Below are positions 9,164 through 17,035 of a stretch of 35,866 nt of DNA, in pieces. Source of the DNA: Chryseolinea sp. (GTDB lineage: Bacteria > Bacteroidota > Bacteroidia > Cytophagales > Cyclobacteriaceae). Where the stretch lies: contig JAICGJ010000043.1 of the NCBI GenBank assembly GCA_025923195.1, positions 1-35,866 of the forward strand, in the 5' to 3' direction. The notes beneath the pieces were generated by a model. The model worked only from the letters and a program-made list of their open reading frames with translations, did no database searches and was not told where the DNA came from. Position 1 is the first letter of the stretch. Every line of letters starts with the position of its first letter. The position numbers and the translations under genes were made by a program.

Positions 9164-10555
9164 ATGGAGAAGCCCATTCACCGTGAAATTTGTTTGCTGT
9201 TCATAGTACTGATTCTTCTGCCGCGTGTAGCGGACGCGCAGGTAGACGCCGACGTAACGGAAAAGACAATGGTGCTGTACGACAACCTCAAGCACGTGCA
9301 AAACAGCAGTCAATTTCTCTTTGGACAAGAGTTTTTCAACTCGTTCCGATACACTTCCGGCAGCGCCCACGGAGAAAAAGAATATTCTGATAGCAAATCC
9401 GTCACCGGTTCACACCCTGCCGTGCTAGGTTCCGACTTTCACTATTATTTGGAAAAAGATGACACCGAAAGGAGCTACCATATGGAAGCTGTCAAGTGGG
9501 CCTACCAACAAGGTTACGTTATTACGTTTGACTGGCATCTCAGCGGGCGCGGAACTACCACATATGAATATCAAGCTGCCAGCAAAGATCTTGTGAACAA
9601 TATTGTAAACGATCTGAACGGCGACAGAACATGGTATCTGGGTGAAGTTGACAAGGTGATCGATATTATTAATAACGAATTAATTGTTGATACCGAGAGG
9701 ATCCCTATCATTTTCCGGCCCCTACATGAAATGAATGGTAGTTGGTTTTGGTGGGGAAGTCAGGCCACGACGCCAGCTAATTTCATTGAGCTGTACAGGA
9801 TGCTGGTTACTTATATAAAAGAGAGGACAAACACGGTGCTATTTTGCTGGTCTCCTAATGCACCTGTTAACTTCAATTACTATCCCGGTGATGACTATGT
9901 CGATGTGCTTGGTGTTGATGCCTATGAGGCCAACGCAATGACCGTACGCAGCGAGCTCGCTATGATTGTTGACCATGCTGAGGCAAATAGCAAAGTGGCA
10001 GTTTTTTCAGAAACGGGGTATCGTTTGGATGAAGGAACGACGGCAGGTGACAACGCGCGAAGCGCTTACTGGAAGCACACCATATTACCGGCCATTCTTG
10101 ACGATCCTGCACAAAAAGCTAAAAAAATCGCCTGGGTGCTGACATGGATCAATGCTAGCTGGTCATTCCCATATGTACCGTATAGTAACAGCACGCCGGA
10201 AGCGAAGCAAAATTTTGTTGACTTTAAGGAGTCCCCATACGTGCTTTTTGGGGATGAAGCGCCTGACATGTATAGTCCCATCCCCATCGTATCTGTTGAG
10301 GATGACGCACCGGCCGGCGTTAGCGTAACAATCTATCCCCTTCCCATCAAGGATAAGATGACAGTGTCATTCTTGGGATTTGATCCGAATTCGATAGCAT
10401 CCATTTATGATTTGCAAGGGAAGCTGATCCACGAACGGCGACTAGATGAAGACACGGTAATGTTTGACTGCAATGGAATATTGGGATCGGGCGTTTATAT
10501 TCTGAAGGTTGCAGATTCACGGAAGGTTATCAGCAAAAAGCTACTGGTCCATTAG
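9164..10555 (+). CDS. secreted GH26 beta-mannanase-like glycosidase with T9SS sorting domain
   Basis: Predicted extracellular retaining glycoside hydrolase of family 26; most members are endo-1,4-beta-mannanases. The 463 residues comprise a signal peptide (1 to about 26, ending VADAQ), a catalytic (beta/alpha)8 domain (about 30-355) and a C-terminal type IX secretion sorting domain (about 375-463, with VTIYPLP near its start and GVYILKV near its end). The acid/base glutamate is Glu189 in RPLHEMNGSWFWWG and the nucleophile is Glu283 in VFSETGY, both intact. It stands alone between terminators, without SusCD-like genes beside it. Mannan is the likeliest substrate, but GH26 also contains lichenase and xylanase members. 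Confidence 0.9.
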   Translation: MEKPIHREICLLFIVLILLPRVADAQVDADVTEKTMVLYDNLKHVQNSSQFLFGQEFFNSFRYTSGSAHGEKEYSDSKSVTGSHPAVLGSDFHYYLEKDDTERSYHMEAVKWAYQQGYVITFDWHLSGRGTTTYEYQAASKDLVNNIVNDLNGDRTWYLGEVDKVIDIINNELIVDTERIPIIFRPLHEMNGSWFWWGSQATTPANFIELYRMLVTYIKERTNTVLFCWSPNAPVNFNYYPGDDYVDVLGVDAYEANAMTVRSELAMIVDHAEANSKVAVFSETGYRLDEGTTAGDNARSAYWKHTILPAILDDPAQKAKKIAWVLTWINASWSFPYVPYSNSTPEAKQNFVDFKESPYVLFGDEAPDMYSPIPIVSVEDDAPAGVSVTIYPLPIKDKMTVSFLGFDPNSIASIYDLQGKLIHERRLDEDTVMFDCNGILGSGVYILKVADSRKVISKKLLVH

Positions 10556-10686
10556 ATATATTGCTTTCGATGAGTTACCAAAGGCGAAACAAACCATACG
10601 CAACTCCTACCTTTTTATTTCCGTTAATGAAATGAATAGTTAGACAGTTGGGTTTTTTCTTCCATTATTGCATAAACCGTTTGCCT

Positions 10687-11367
10687 ATGTCCTTCAAATA
10701 CATCCTCTCTTTAACAATACTCTTCGCCTTTACACTGTCTGCTTCCAGCCAGGATATGACGGGCAAGGATCTCAAGGATCATATGCTAATCGAAATGTCG
10801 AAAAAAACCGATCACAGCGTGACAGAATTTGAAGGATCTCCATTCTTAAATGAACAATTCGTAACGGGAACGGTATACAGCTCCAACAAAAAGTATGGTG
10901 CAATTCCCCTGCGATACAATATTTTTAATGACCACATGGAGTTCCAGCAAAACAACAACATCTATGCGTTGTATCCGGAACCTCGCGTAACGAAAGTAAT
11001 TTTGGGCGAAGAAACGTACGTTGTTGAAAAGCATGACGTGAGAGGTAAAATGGCGTACGGATATTTGACCAGGCTTGACAGCGGGAAGATGATATTGCTT
11101 TCAAAAAAAGTGGTTCGCTTTACAGAACGTCAGGAAGCTAAGGCACTTGAGTCATCGGCTACGCCTGCTAAATTCACCAGAGTCCAGGATGTTTATTACT
11201 ACAAAATTGGCGATGGTGACGTAACTAAAGTTGGCTCTCTTAAGAATCTGATCGAAAGTCTGCCCGACAAACGTGAGGAATTATCCAGCTACGCTAAAAA
11301 AGAAAAACTGTCGACAAGAAGCGCGGAAGATTTGAAAAAACTATCAGCGTATTACAACAATCTCTAG
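10687..11367 (+). CDS. exported protein of unknown function
   Basis: Product of 226 residues that I do not recognise. Start 10687 is chosen because it gives a clean signal peptide (MSFKYILSLTILFAF, cleavage near SASSQD); an in-frame ATG at 10648 would add 13 unlikely residues. The mature part is rich in beta-strand patterns (EFEGSPFLNEQF, GAIPLRYNIFNDHMEF, YALYPEPRVTKVILGEETYV). It ends in a charged, probably helical C-terminus with many Lys/Glu (KREELSSYAKKEKL). It probably acts in the periplasm. The stop is only 3 bases from the convergent stop of the TonB-dependent receptor, with no room for a terminator. Confidence 0.8.
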   Translation: MSFKYILSLTILFAFTLSASSQDMTGKDLKDHMLIEMSKKTDHSVTEFEGSPFLNEQFVTGTVYSSNKKYGAIPLRYNIFNDHMEFQQNNNIYALYPEPRVTKVILGEETYVVEKHDVRGKMAYGYLTRLDSGKMILLSKKVVRFTERQEAKALESSATPAKFTRVQDVYYYKIGDGDVTKVGSLKNLIESLPDKREELSSYAKKEKLSTRSAEDLKKLSAYYNNL

Positions 11368-11370
11368 CAC

Positions 11371-13854
11371 TTATTCCTCTAGGGTCGCCTTCTTCGCTTG
11401 CTTGGCCTGCTTGATCCGATAATTGAAAGTAAGATTGATTTGCCTTCTCCTGGCCTGGAAGTTTGAATCTGTATAAAAATTGATTCCTTCAGAAATTGCG
11501 CGTACCCGTCTCGTATTGAATACATCCAGCACATTTAGAGTAATAGTTCCTCGACCACTCAAGACATCCTTGCTCATCGAGAGATCCATGTAATAGAGTG
11601 CTTTCCGCTTGCCTTGCGCTGTATTTTGGGGCGCTTCATAATTGCCGCGGACCTGAATATCGAGGCTCTTGGGTAATGTGAACCGAGAGGTTTGTCTTGT
11701 GAACCAGCTATAAGTTGTTGCTTTGTATGTTTCTACGATATTGCTTCCGTCGATCTCTGCATGGAAGTAATTGAAGTTAAAATCAAATTTCCACCAGGAC
11801 GTGAAGGCATAAGTACTGCTAACTTCAACGCCCATAGCTTTTTCCGATAACAGATTTTGTGGAAGGGTCACGGAGTTGCCTTCATCATTAACCGTCCTGA
11901 TCCGATCGATCTTATCTTCGGTATCACGGTAATAAATCGAAGAGGATAAAGAGCCCTTCTCAAAGTATTTAATGTGACCCAACTCATAAACATTGCTGAA
12001 TTCTGGGTTTAGGTCAGGATTTCCGCTGAAATAATTGCGACTATCGGAAAATGTCATAAACGGGCTTAAGTCGTTGTAAAAGGGTCGCCTAACTCTCCGG
12101 CTATAACTCACTTGGATGGCATTCTCTTTAGGCAAGTCCAGGGTCACGTGAGCGCTTGGGAAAATATTTGCATATTTTCGTGGGTTTACCTTTTCCGGAG
12201 TCTCCTTTAGTGTGGTTTTTACATCCGTCCATTCGGCACGAATTCCTGCCTGGTACGACAATTTTTTTGTCTTGTTTCCAAGAATGCCATAAACGGCATG
12301 AATATTCTCGTCATAAACAAAAACATTGTCCAAATCCAGGTCGGGTAATGGTTCGTACTCTCCCTCATTGCTCACACGCGTAACAACAAAGTCATTGACC
12401 ATGTCGCGAAAACTTGCGCGCGCACCAGTTTCAAATTTTCCCTCCTTTCCAATTGGCTTAATATAGTCCACCTGGAAAAGCCATTGCTTCTCAAACTCAT
12501 CGTTTAAGGACTGTTCAAGTGTCGAGCCTGTCTCCGTGCCATCGGAGGTGTACGTATTTTGGGTAAACCATTGGTCAGAACTTTCCCAGTTATCAAGAAA
12601 TTTCACTTCTGCGGTTAATTCATGCCCTTTTTGTTCATAGGATTTCTTGTATATCAGAGAGTATTCAGAATTTGGCTCAATTTCATCTTCATCCTGCCTC
12701 CGCTTGGTAAAACCTGTCATATTCGAAGGGTCAAAAAGATAATCCTCGTATCTGATGTTGGTAATCCTTGACGCGTTGCTCCTGCGATACAGATATGAGA
12801 CAGTGAGGATATTTTTTTCATTGAAGTAGTAATCCAATCCTCCCCGGATATTGGTATTGAAGCCTGTTATCAGGCCGTTTGTGTTCTGCTTCAATATGAA
12901 CGTTGTATCACCGCGATATATATCTTGGATCGACCCATTGGACGTCGTATCCATATCATATACTTCCTGATACAATTTTCCATCTCCTGGTTGTTCCCGA
13001 AAAGCGATGCTGTAATTGATGAAAAAATTTATTCTTTTATGGCGGTAATTCAGATTGGCAGCCCCTCCTAAATTGGTGGGGTGACCCATTATAACTTCAA
13101 ATGAGCCATTGAATCCCTGATTCCTCTCTTTCTTCAACACAATGTTTATTATGCCCGCCATGCCCTCGGCCTCATACCGCGCAGAAGGATTCGTGATCAC
13201 TTCAACACGTTCGATCATGCTCGCTTGCAGCTGTTGTAATCCGCTCCCTCCCTTGAAACTTACCAATCCTGAAGGCTTACCGTCAATCAGAATTCTAACA
13301 TTATCACTACCTCTAAGTTTCACCGTACCTTCCGGGTCAACGGAAACTGAGGGGATATTCATTAAAATATCATTAGCAGTACCACCGGCGTTGGCCAGGT
13401 CCTGTCCAACATTAAAAATTTTTTTGTCCAGCGCCAATTCCATTGTGCTTTTTTCGGCCTGAATAACCACCTCGTCTAATGTGCTCACGGATGTGGTTAA
13501 TCTAATGGTGCCTAAGTCATGAATTGGATTTCTTTCGGACAATGTAAAATGATCCGACTTTTTTGATTTATAACCCATGAAGTCGATCTCGACATAATAC
13601 TTGCCGAACGGGACCTCTATGGAAAAATCTCCTGCATCATGAGAGATGTCACCATTCACTAGCTTACTTTCGGCGCTTGAAAAAACACGTATTGTTGCAA
13701 AACTTACGGGTGCCGATGAAAGCGAATCCAAAATTTTACCCTTAACCAAAGAAGACTGCGCTGCAGTGGCAAGACTACACAACATAATCAACAGCGTGCC
13801 GAGCAAGCTTCTGTAAAAGCCTATAGAGACTGCACTTCTTCTTTGAATCTTCAT
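11371..13854 (-). CDS. TonB-dependent outer-membrane receptor (OMP_b-brl_3 family)
   Basis: Large outer-membrane beta-barrel predicted to import a ligand using TonB energy; the ligand is unknown. The 827 residues comprise a signal peptide (to about 32, ATAAQS), a carboxypeptidase-regulatory-like domain (about 36-120, GKILDSLSSAPVSFATIRVF), a plug domain (about 130-240, with LRGSDNVRILIDGKPSG and IERVEVITNPSARYEAEG), then a barrel to about residue 812. The run GIINIVLKK is typical of Bacteroidota receptors that lack a SusD partner, and no susD gene is adjacent. The last residues (KQAKQAKKATLEE) form an unusual basic tail after the last strand. It is divergent from a lipoprotein gene, with a 24-bp palindrome between them. 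Confidence 0.9.
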   Translation of the reverse strand: MKIQRRSAVSIGFYRSLLGTLLIMLCSLATAAQSSLVKGKILDSLSSAPVSFATIRVFSSAESKLVNGDISHDAGDFSIEVPFGKYYVEIDFMGYKSKKSDHFTLSERNPIHDLGTIRLTTSVSTLDEVVIQAEKSTMELALDKKIFNVGQDLANAGGTANDILMNIPSVSVDPEGTVKLRGSDNVRILIDGKPSGLVSFKGGSGLQQLQASMIERVEVITNPSARYEAEGMAGIINIVLKKERNQGFNGSFEVIMGHPTNLGGAANLNYRHKRINFFINYSIAFREQPGDGKLYQEVYDMDTTSNGSIQDIYRGDTTFILKQNTNGLITGFNTNIRGGLDYYFNEKNILTVSYLYRRSNASRITNIRYEDYLFDPSNMTGFTKRRQDEDEIEPNSEYSLIYKKSYEQKGHELTAEVKFLDNWESSDQWFTQNTYTSDGTETGSTLEQSLNDEFEKQWLFQVDYIKPIGKEGKFETGARASFRDMVNDFVVTRVSNEGEYEPLPDLDLDNVFVYDENIHAVYGILGNKTKKLSYQAGIRAEWTDVKTTLKETPEKVNPRKYANIFPSAHVTLDLPKENAIQVSYSRRVRRPFYNDLSPFMTFSDSRNYFSGNPDLNPEFSNVYELGHIKYFEKGSLSSSIYYRDTEDKIDRIRTVNDEGNSVTLPQNLLSEKAMGVEVSSTYAFTSWWKFDFNFNYFHAEIDGSNIVETYKATTYSWFTRQTSRFTLPKSLDIQVRGNYEAPQNTAQGKRKALYYMDLSMSKDVLSGRGTITLNVLDVFNTRRVRAISEGINFYTDSNFQARRRQINLTFNYRIKQAKQAKKATLEE

Positions 13855-13940
13855 TTTTAATCCTGACCCACTTGAAATATAGTGCGGCCGTTCTTGTGAT
13901 GATTAGGAAAGGTAGGAGGAATATTTTCGCGGCAGCGCCG

Positions 13941-13964
13941 GAATTCCTTGTAGCTAAGGAATTC
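13941..13964. promoter_or_regulatory. 24-bp palindrome between divergent receptor and lipoprotein genes
   Basis: GAATTCCTT (13941-13949) and AAGGAATTC (13956-13964) are perfect inverted 9-mers around GTAGCT. The site lies 87 bases before the receptor start and 82 before the lipoprotein start. It is a candidate operator or RNA hairpin; no long T-run follows it on either strand. Confidence 0.4.
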
Positions 13965-14045
13965 TCTTTAAGCGGTGAAATCCTTGTTTTTCATTGAGCT
14001 CAGATTTTATTAAGTTGTGCAAACCAGCAGTTTGACACTTACGAA

Positions 14046-14750
14046 ATGATGAAGAAGTCCTTACAATTTTGTGTTGTAGTAACGCTTATCGCTGGTTGTT
14101 CTGAAGATTCCAAAATGGAGGTCGGGCTGACAGCCTATGATGAGCGTGTAATTGAATACTTTAGCGAAGTCGCCTTAGGGTTTGAATTTGGCGGTGCCTC
14201 CGAAATCACGCGCAAATGGGAAGATGACATGAAAATTTTTGTCGGTGGTACAAAGACTGCAGAATTAATGAGTGAGCTTCAGAACATCGTCACTGAAATC
14301 AACGGTCTGGCCACCGATGGATTTTCTATAAGTATCGTCACGGATTCGATACAAATGAATTACTATATCTTTCTTGGACCCGCCGACGAATATGGCAAAA
14401 AGTACCCGTCTGAAGCAGGCCTAGCTGTAGACAATTGGGGACTCTTTAGTGTTTATTGGGATTCCTCTGAACGTATTTACAAAGGCAATATGTATGTTGA
14501 TATCGATCGTGCCAATCCTGCAGAGGAAAAACATTTGCTCCGGGAAGAACTAACGCAGTCATTAGGGTTGGCTAAAGATTCAGAGCGATACGATGATAGT
14601 ATTTTTCAGAAAGACTGGACAACAACAAACGACTATGCAGATATCGACAGAGACGTGATACGACTTTTATATCATCCGCAAATGCAAATTGGCCTTAACC
14701 GATCAAGCGCGGAACAGACACTTACACAAATCATCTTAAACGAAAAATAG
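14046..14750 (+). CDS. DUF2927-like lipoprotein
   Basis: Lipoprotein of 234 residues: the signal sequence ends in a lipobox (LIAGC, Cys19). The body resembles DUF2927-type proteins, with the segment LLREELTQSLGLAKDSERY, in which a glutamate pair replaces the HExxH of related metzincin-like folds; activity is therefore uncertain. MKIFVGG, YYIFLGP and a C-terminal DVIRLLYHPQMQIG also fit the family. It is divergent from the TonB-dependent receptor and may share a control region with it. The start could be either of two adjacent ATGs (14046 or 14049). Confidence 0.75.
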   Translation: MMKKSLQFCVVVTLIAGCSEDSKMEVGLTAYDERVIEYFSEVALGFEFGGASEITRKWEDDMKIFVGGTKTAELMSELQNIVTEINGLATDGFSISIVTDSIQMNYYIFLGPADEYGKKYPSEAGLAVDNWGLFSVYWDSSERIYKGNMYVDIDRANPAEEKHLLREELTQSLGLAKDSERYDDSIFQKDWTTTNDYADIDRDVIRLLYHPQMQIGLNRSSAEQTLTQIILNEK

Positions 14751-15196
14751 AGCATATCCTGTCACATATGCCTCAATCGATACGCATAGGCCCCCCAGGT
14801 AACATAACGATTAATGGAAATAGAACTATCGCTTGTCAACGTAATGCCTGCATGGTTGCGCGTCGCTTTTGGTTTTTTTTTCGGCAGCGTTGAATCAAGT
14901 GGCGGCACAGGAAAAAAGCGACAAGAAATAGGATGTCTCTGAACTCGCGTTTATTGGGAGAAGAAATACCAAATCGGTACGCATAAATCGGGACAACAGA
15001 GAAGACCTGCTGCCTAAAGTTGAATTCAAGGCGTCAATGGGCAATAAAAAAAATGAAAAATTACTATCGTTGGCGGAGTAAAGCATTTTTTCGACACCGG
15101 AGTATAGACAGCCGTTACGAATTCCAGGACGAGGTGTTGCATATCAAGAAAAAATAGCGCGTAGATTCGCACCAATGTACATCATTAAGAATTAGA
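14751..15196. other. intergenic region with remnants of coding sequence
   Basis: 446 bases with no intact gene. The middle part (about 14850-15081) reads like a broken exported protein (separate entry). A 34-codon frame at 15053-15157 (start MKNYYRWRSKAFF, end VLHIKKK) could be another remnant. No terminator or promoter of good quality was seen. Confidence 0.5.
14851..15081 (+). pseudogene. possible decayed small exported protein
   Basis: One frame reads as a hydrophobic stretch (ASLLVFFSAALNQVAAQ) like a signal peptide, then EKSDKK, a TAG stop at 14929-14931, then 49 codons (from DVSELAFIGRRNTKSV to NEKLLSLAE) to TAA at 15079-15081. A run of nine T at 14873-14881 also shifts the frame relative to the nearest ATG (14842). 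The composition resembles coding sequence on both sides of the stop, so a broken gene is likely, but no family is recognised. Confidence 0.35.
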
Positions 15197-15655
15197 ATGT
15201 ATACTATATTACTGGTCATCCATTCGTGGTTTCGGTGGCTGGTTTTAGCCAGTTTGCTCTATGCAGTATGCCGTTCCTTTTATGGCTGGATACGGGGCCA
15301 TCAATTTACGGCAGCCGATAATTCGGTGAGGCACGTAACGGCTACCGTGTCTCACATCCAATTTCTTATCGGCATCGCCCTATATTTTGTCAGCCCTGTG
15401 GTACTGTACTTCCTTCAAAATTTTAATACCGCTGTTCATCAGCGAGACATTCGCTTTTTTGGAATGGAGCACATCACCATGATGTTAATTGCCATTTGTA
15501 TGATAACGATTGGGTCAGTGAGAGCGAAGCATAAAGGGACAGACCGTGCGAAATTTAAGACTATTGCGATCTGGTATGGGATCGGACTCATCATTATTTT
15601 CCTCTCAATACCATGGGAGTTTTCGCCGTTTACAAACAGACCTTATTTGAGATAA
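15197..15655 (+). CDS. four-helix membrane protein, possibly cytochrome-b-like
   Basis: Integral membrane protein of 152 residues with four predicted helices (about 2-25, 48-75, 90-108, 122-143). Histidines sit in or next to helices (HSWFRW near 9, HIQFLIG near 53, MEHITMM near 92), and similar Bacteroidota proteins are often labelled cytochrome b. Heme binding is therefore possible but not shown. Start 15197 gives MYTILLVIHSWFRW, the usual N-terminus of this group. It is convergent with the next gene (16-base gap). Confidence 0.75.
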   Translation: MYTILLVIHSWFRWLVLASLLYAVCRSFYGWIRGHQFTAADNSVRHVTATVSHIQFLIGIALYFVSPVVLYFLQNFNTAVHQRDIRFFGMEHITMMLIAICMITIGSVRAKHKGTDRAKFKTIAIWYGIGLIIIFLSIPWEFSPFTNRPYLR

Positions 15656-15671
15656 TAGCTGGCAATTGTCT

Positions 15672-16145
15672 TTAGTTCCTGCCAAACACCAATCCCCAGA
15701 GCAAGGCAATCATCCCTAAGATAATCGCCATGCCCCTATACTTCATAAGACTAAGCCATTGAGACCTTACGCTTTCCCAATCTGTGTCGTCGCTTCCTGA
15801 TGGATAAGTATGAGACAATGCATTGAGCGGGAGACTGCCTTTTACGGTGATGAAAAGATCTACCGAAAGGAATAACAATGCCGCAAGGCAAGAAATAAAA
15901 AAAGCGGAGGTAGGTTCCTTTGCTGCTATCACGACCACAAATATGCTGAACGAAAGGCATGAATAATACATGAACTTAAATCGTCCTGCCATCATCGAGT
16001 CGATTATCTTTCGCAGTTCAAAAAAATTTCCAAGAGAAACTACTTTCAGGCTATCTGACAATATGAACAGGTAGAATAGTACCTGGGACGTAACAAGCAC
16101 ATAAGACAGTAGATGGACCAGCCGGATTGTTTTAATTGCAACCAT
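15672..16145 (-). CDS. DUF1772-like (anthrone oxygenase-like) membrane protein
   Basis: Membrane protein of 157 residues with four predicted helices. The start is placed at 16145 (MVAIKTIRLVHLLSYVL); an upstream in-frame ATG at 16187 would reach almost to the regulatory palindrome and gives a non-conserved extension. The segment LPLNALSHTY followed by WESVRSQWLSLMKYR fits the DUF1772 pattern (PLN ... W..lr..W ... R). The reaction is unknown. It is divergent from a Crp/Fnr regulator, with an FNR-like palindrome between them, so it is probably that regulator's target (inference). Confidence 0.65.
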   Translation of the reverse strand: MVAIKTIRLVHLLSYVLVTSQVLFYLFILSDSLKVVSLGNFFELRKIIDSMMAGRFKFMYYSCLSFSIFVVVIAAKEPTSAFFISCLAALLFLSVDLFITVKGSLPLNALSHTYPSGSDDTDWESVRSQWLSLMKYRGMAIILGMIALLWGLVFGRN

Positions 16146-16192
16146 ATTTTTGTTTATTTGATGGATACAAAGGAACCTATCACGCAATTCCT

Positions 16193-16216
16193 AATTCTTG
16201 ACGTACATCAAGAATT
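16193..16216. promoter_or_regulatory. FNR/CRP-type operator palindrome
   Basis: AATTCTTGA (16193-16201) and TCAAGAATT (16208-16216) are perfect inverted 9-mers around CGTACA. The core TTGAC-GTAC-ATCAA differs from the FNR site TTGATnnnnATCAA at one base. It lies between the divergent DUF1772-like gene (starts 16145) and the Crp/Fnr gene (starts 16244). Confidence 0.7.
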
Positions 16217-16243
16217 TCAGAAAATTACAATGCTCACTTTTTT

Positions 16244-16813
16244 ATGGGCGATGAATTAAGACTTTTTTTTGAAAAGCAAGTGCCCTTGGACAAAGGCGCA
16301 TGGGAGGAGACTGAGAAAATTATTCATGTTAAGGAGCTGAGAAGGAAAGAACATTTTCTTAATCAGGGGGAAATATGCAGGCAGCTCGGATTCATTGTCA
16401 ACGGATACGTGCGATTGTACTTTCTGAAGGATGGTGATGAAGTTACTAAGGACTTTAATTTTGAGAATTCATTTTGTGGCTCTTACGCCAGCTTCAGTCT
16501 GCAACGCCCATCACGATTCAATATAGTGGCCATGGAGAAGGTTAAGCTTTACGCGATCGGCCGTGATGACCTCTACCGCCTTTTTGATAAGTACCCGAGC
16601 CTTCAGAAATTAGGGAGATTGAGCATGGAGTATATGTTCATACGTAAAGAGATGAGAGAAGCCTCCTTTCTACTTGATTCTGCCGACCAACGATATAATG
16701 ACCTTTTGCTTCAATATCCAGGTATTCAACAGCGAGTTCCTTTGAAATACCTCGCTTCATACCTAGGTATAACTGCAGAAACCCTAAGCAGAATTCGGGC
16801 TAATAAACAATAA
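16244..16813 (+). CDS. Crp/Fnr-family transcriptional regulator
   Basis: DNA-binding regulator of 189 residues: a cyclic-nucleotide-binding-like beta-roll (about 25-115), a dimer helix (about 118-145) and a winged helix (about 150-189). The recognition helix ITAETLSRIRA has Glu179, Ser182 and Arg183, the ExxSR arrangement of E. coli FNR that reads TTGAT. The palindrome 28 bases upstream has just such half-sites, so autoregulation is likely. There is no N-terminal cysteine cluster, so it should not be an Fe-S oxygen sensor like FNR; the signal is unknown. Short Crp/Fnr proteins of this type are common in Bacteroidota. Confidence 0.9.
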   Translation: MGDELRLFFEKQVPLDKGAWEETEKIIHVKELRRKEHFLNQGEICRQLGFIVNGYVRLYFLKDGDEVTKDFNFENSFCGSYASFSLQRPSRFNIVAMEKVKLYAIGRDDLYRLFDKYPSLQKLGRLSMEYMFIRKEMREASFLLDSADQRYNDLLLQYPGIQQRVPLKYLASYLGITAETLSRIRANKQ

Positions 16814-16965
16814 GAAAATTGATTCGCCAACAACTCACCAATTCCATCCGGAATATCAGCTTGGTACCCGTTGATCATCAAAATCGAGAACTTCACAGCA
16901 AACAATTCAACGAACACCAAGTGATACACCAGATGGTTTGGTTAGGCTCCAACGGTAATATGTTT

Positions 16966-17035
16966 AAAAAGTCCATGGTCCATAGTCGATGATCCATAGC
17001 CTTTTGACTTTCACTTTCACTTTTAACTTTTAACT
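16966..17035 (-). repeat. heptad-repeat tract after the SIS gene
   Basis: Read in the sense of the SIS gene, its stop codon is followed by AGTTAAA, AGTTAAA, AGTGAA, AGTGAA, AGTCAAA (17035-17003). After a 3-base break comes CTATGGA, TCATCGA, CTATGGA, CCATGGA (16999-16972). Both blocks are built on 7-base (partly 6-base) units. No gene or terminator hairpin overlaps it. The rest of the gap (16814-16965) shows nothing distinctive. Confidence 0.7.

Noticed and set aside
10648-10686. Upstream ATG for the unknown exported protein
   Set aside because: It would place 13 extra residues before a clean signal peptide.
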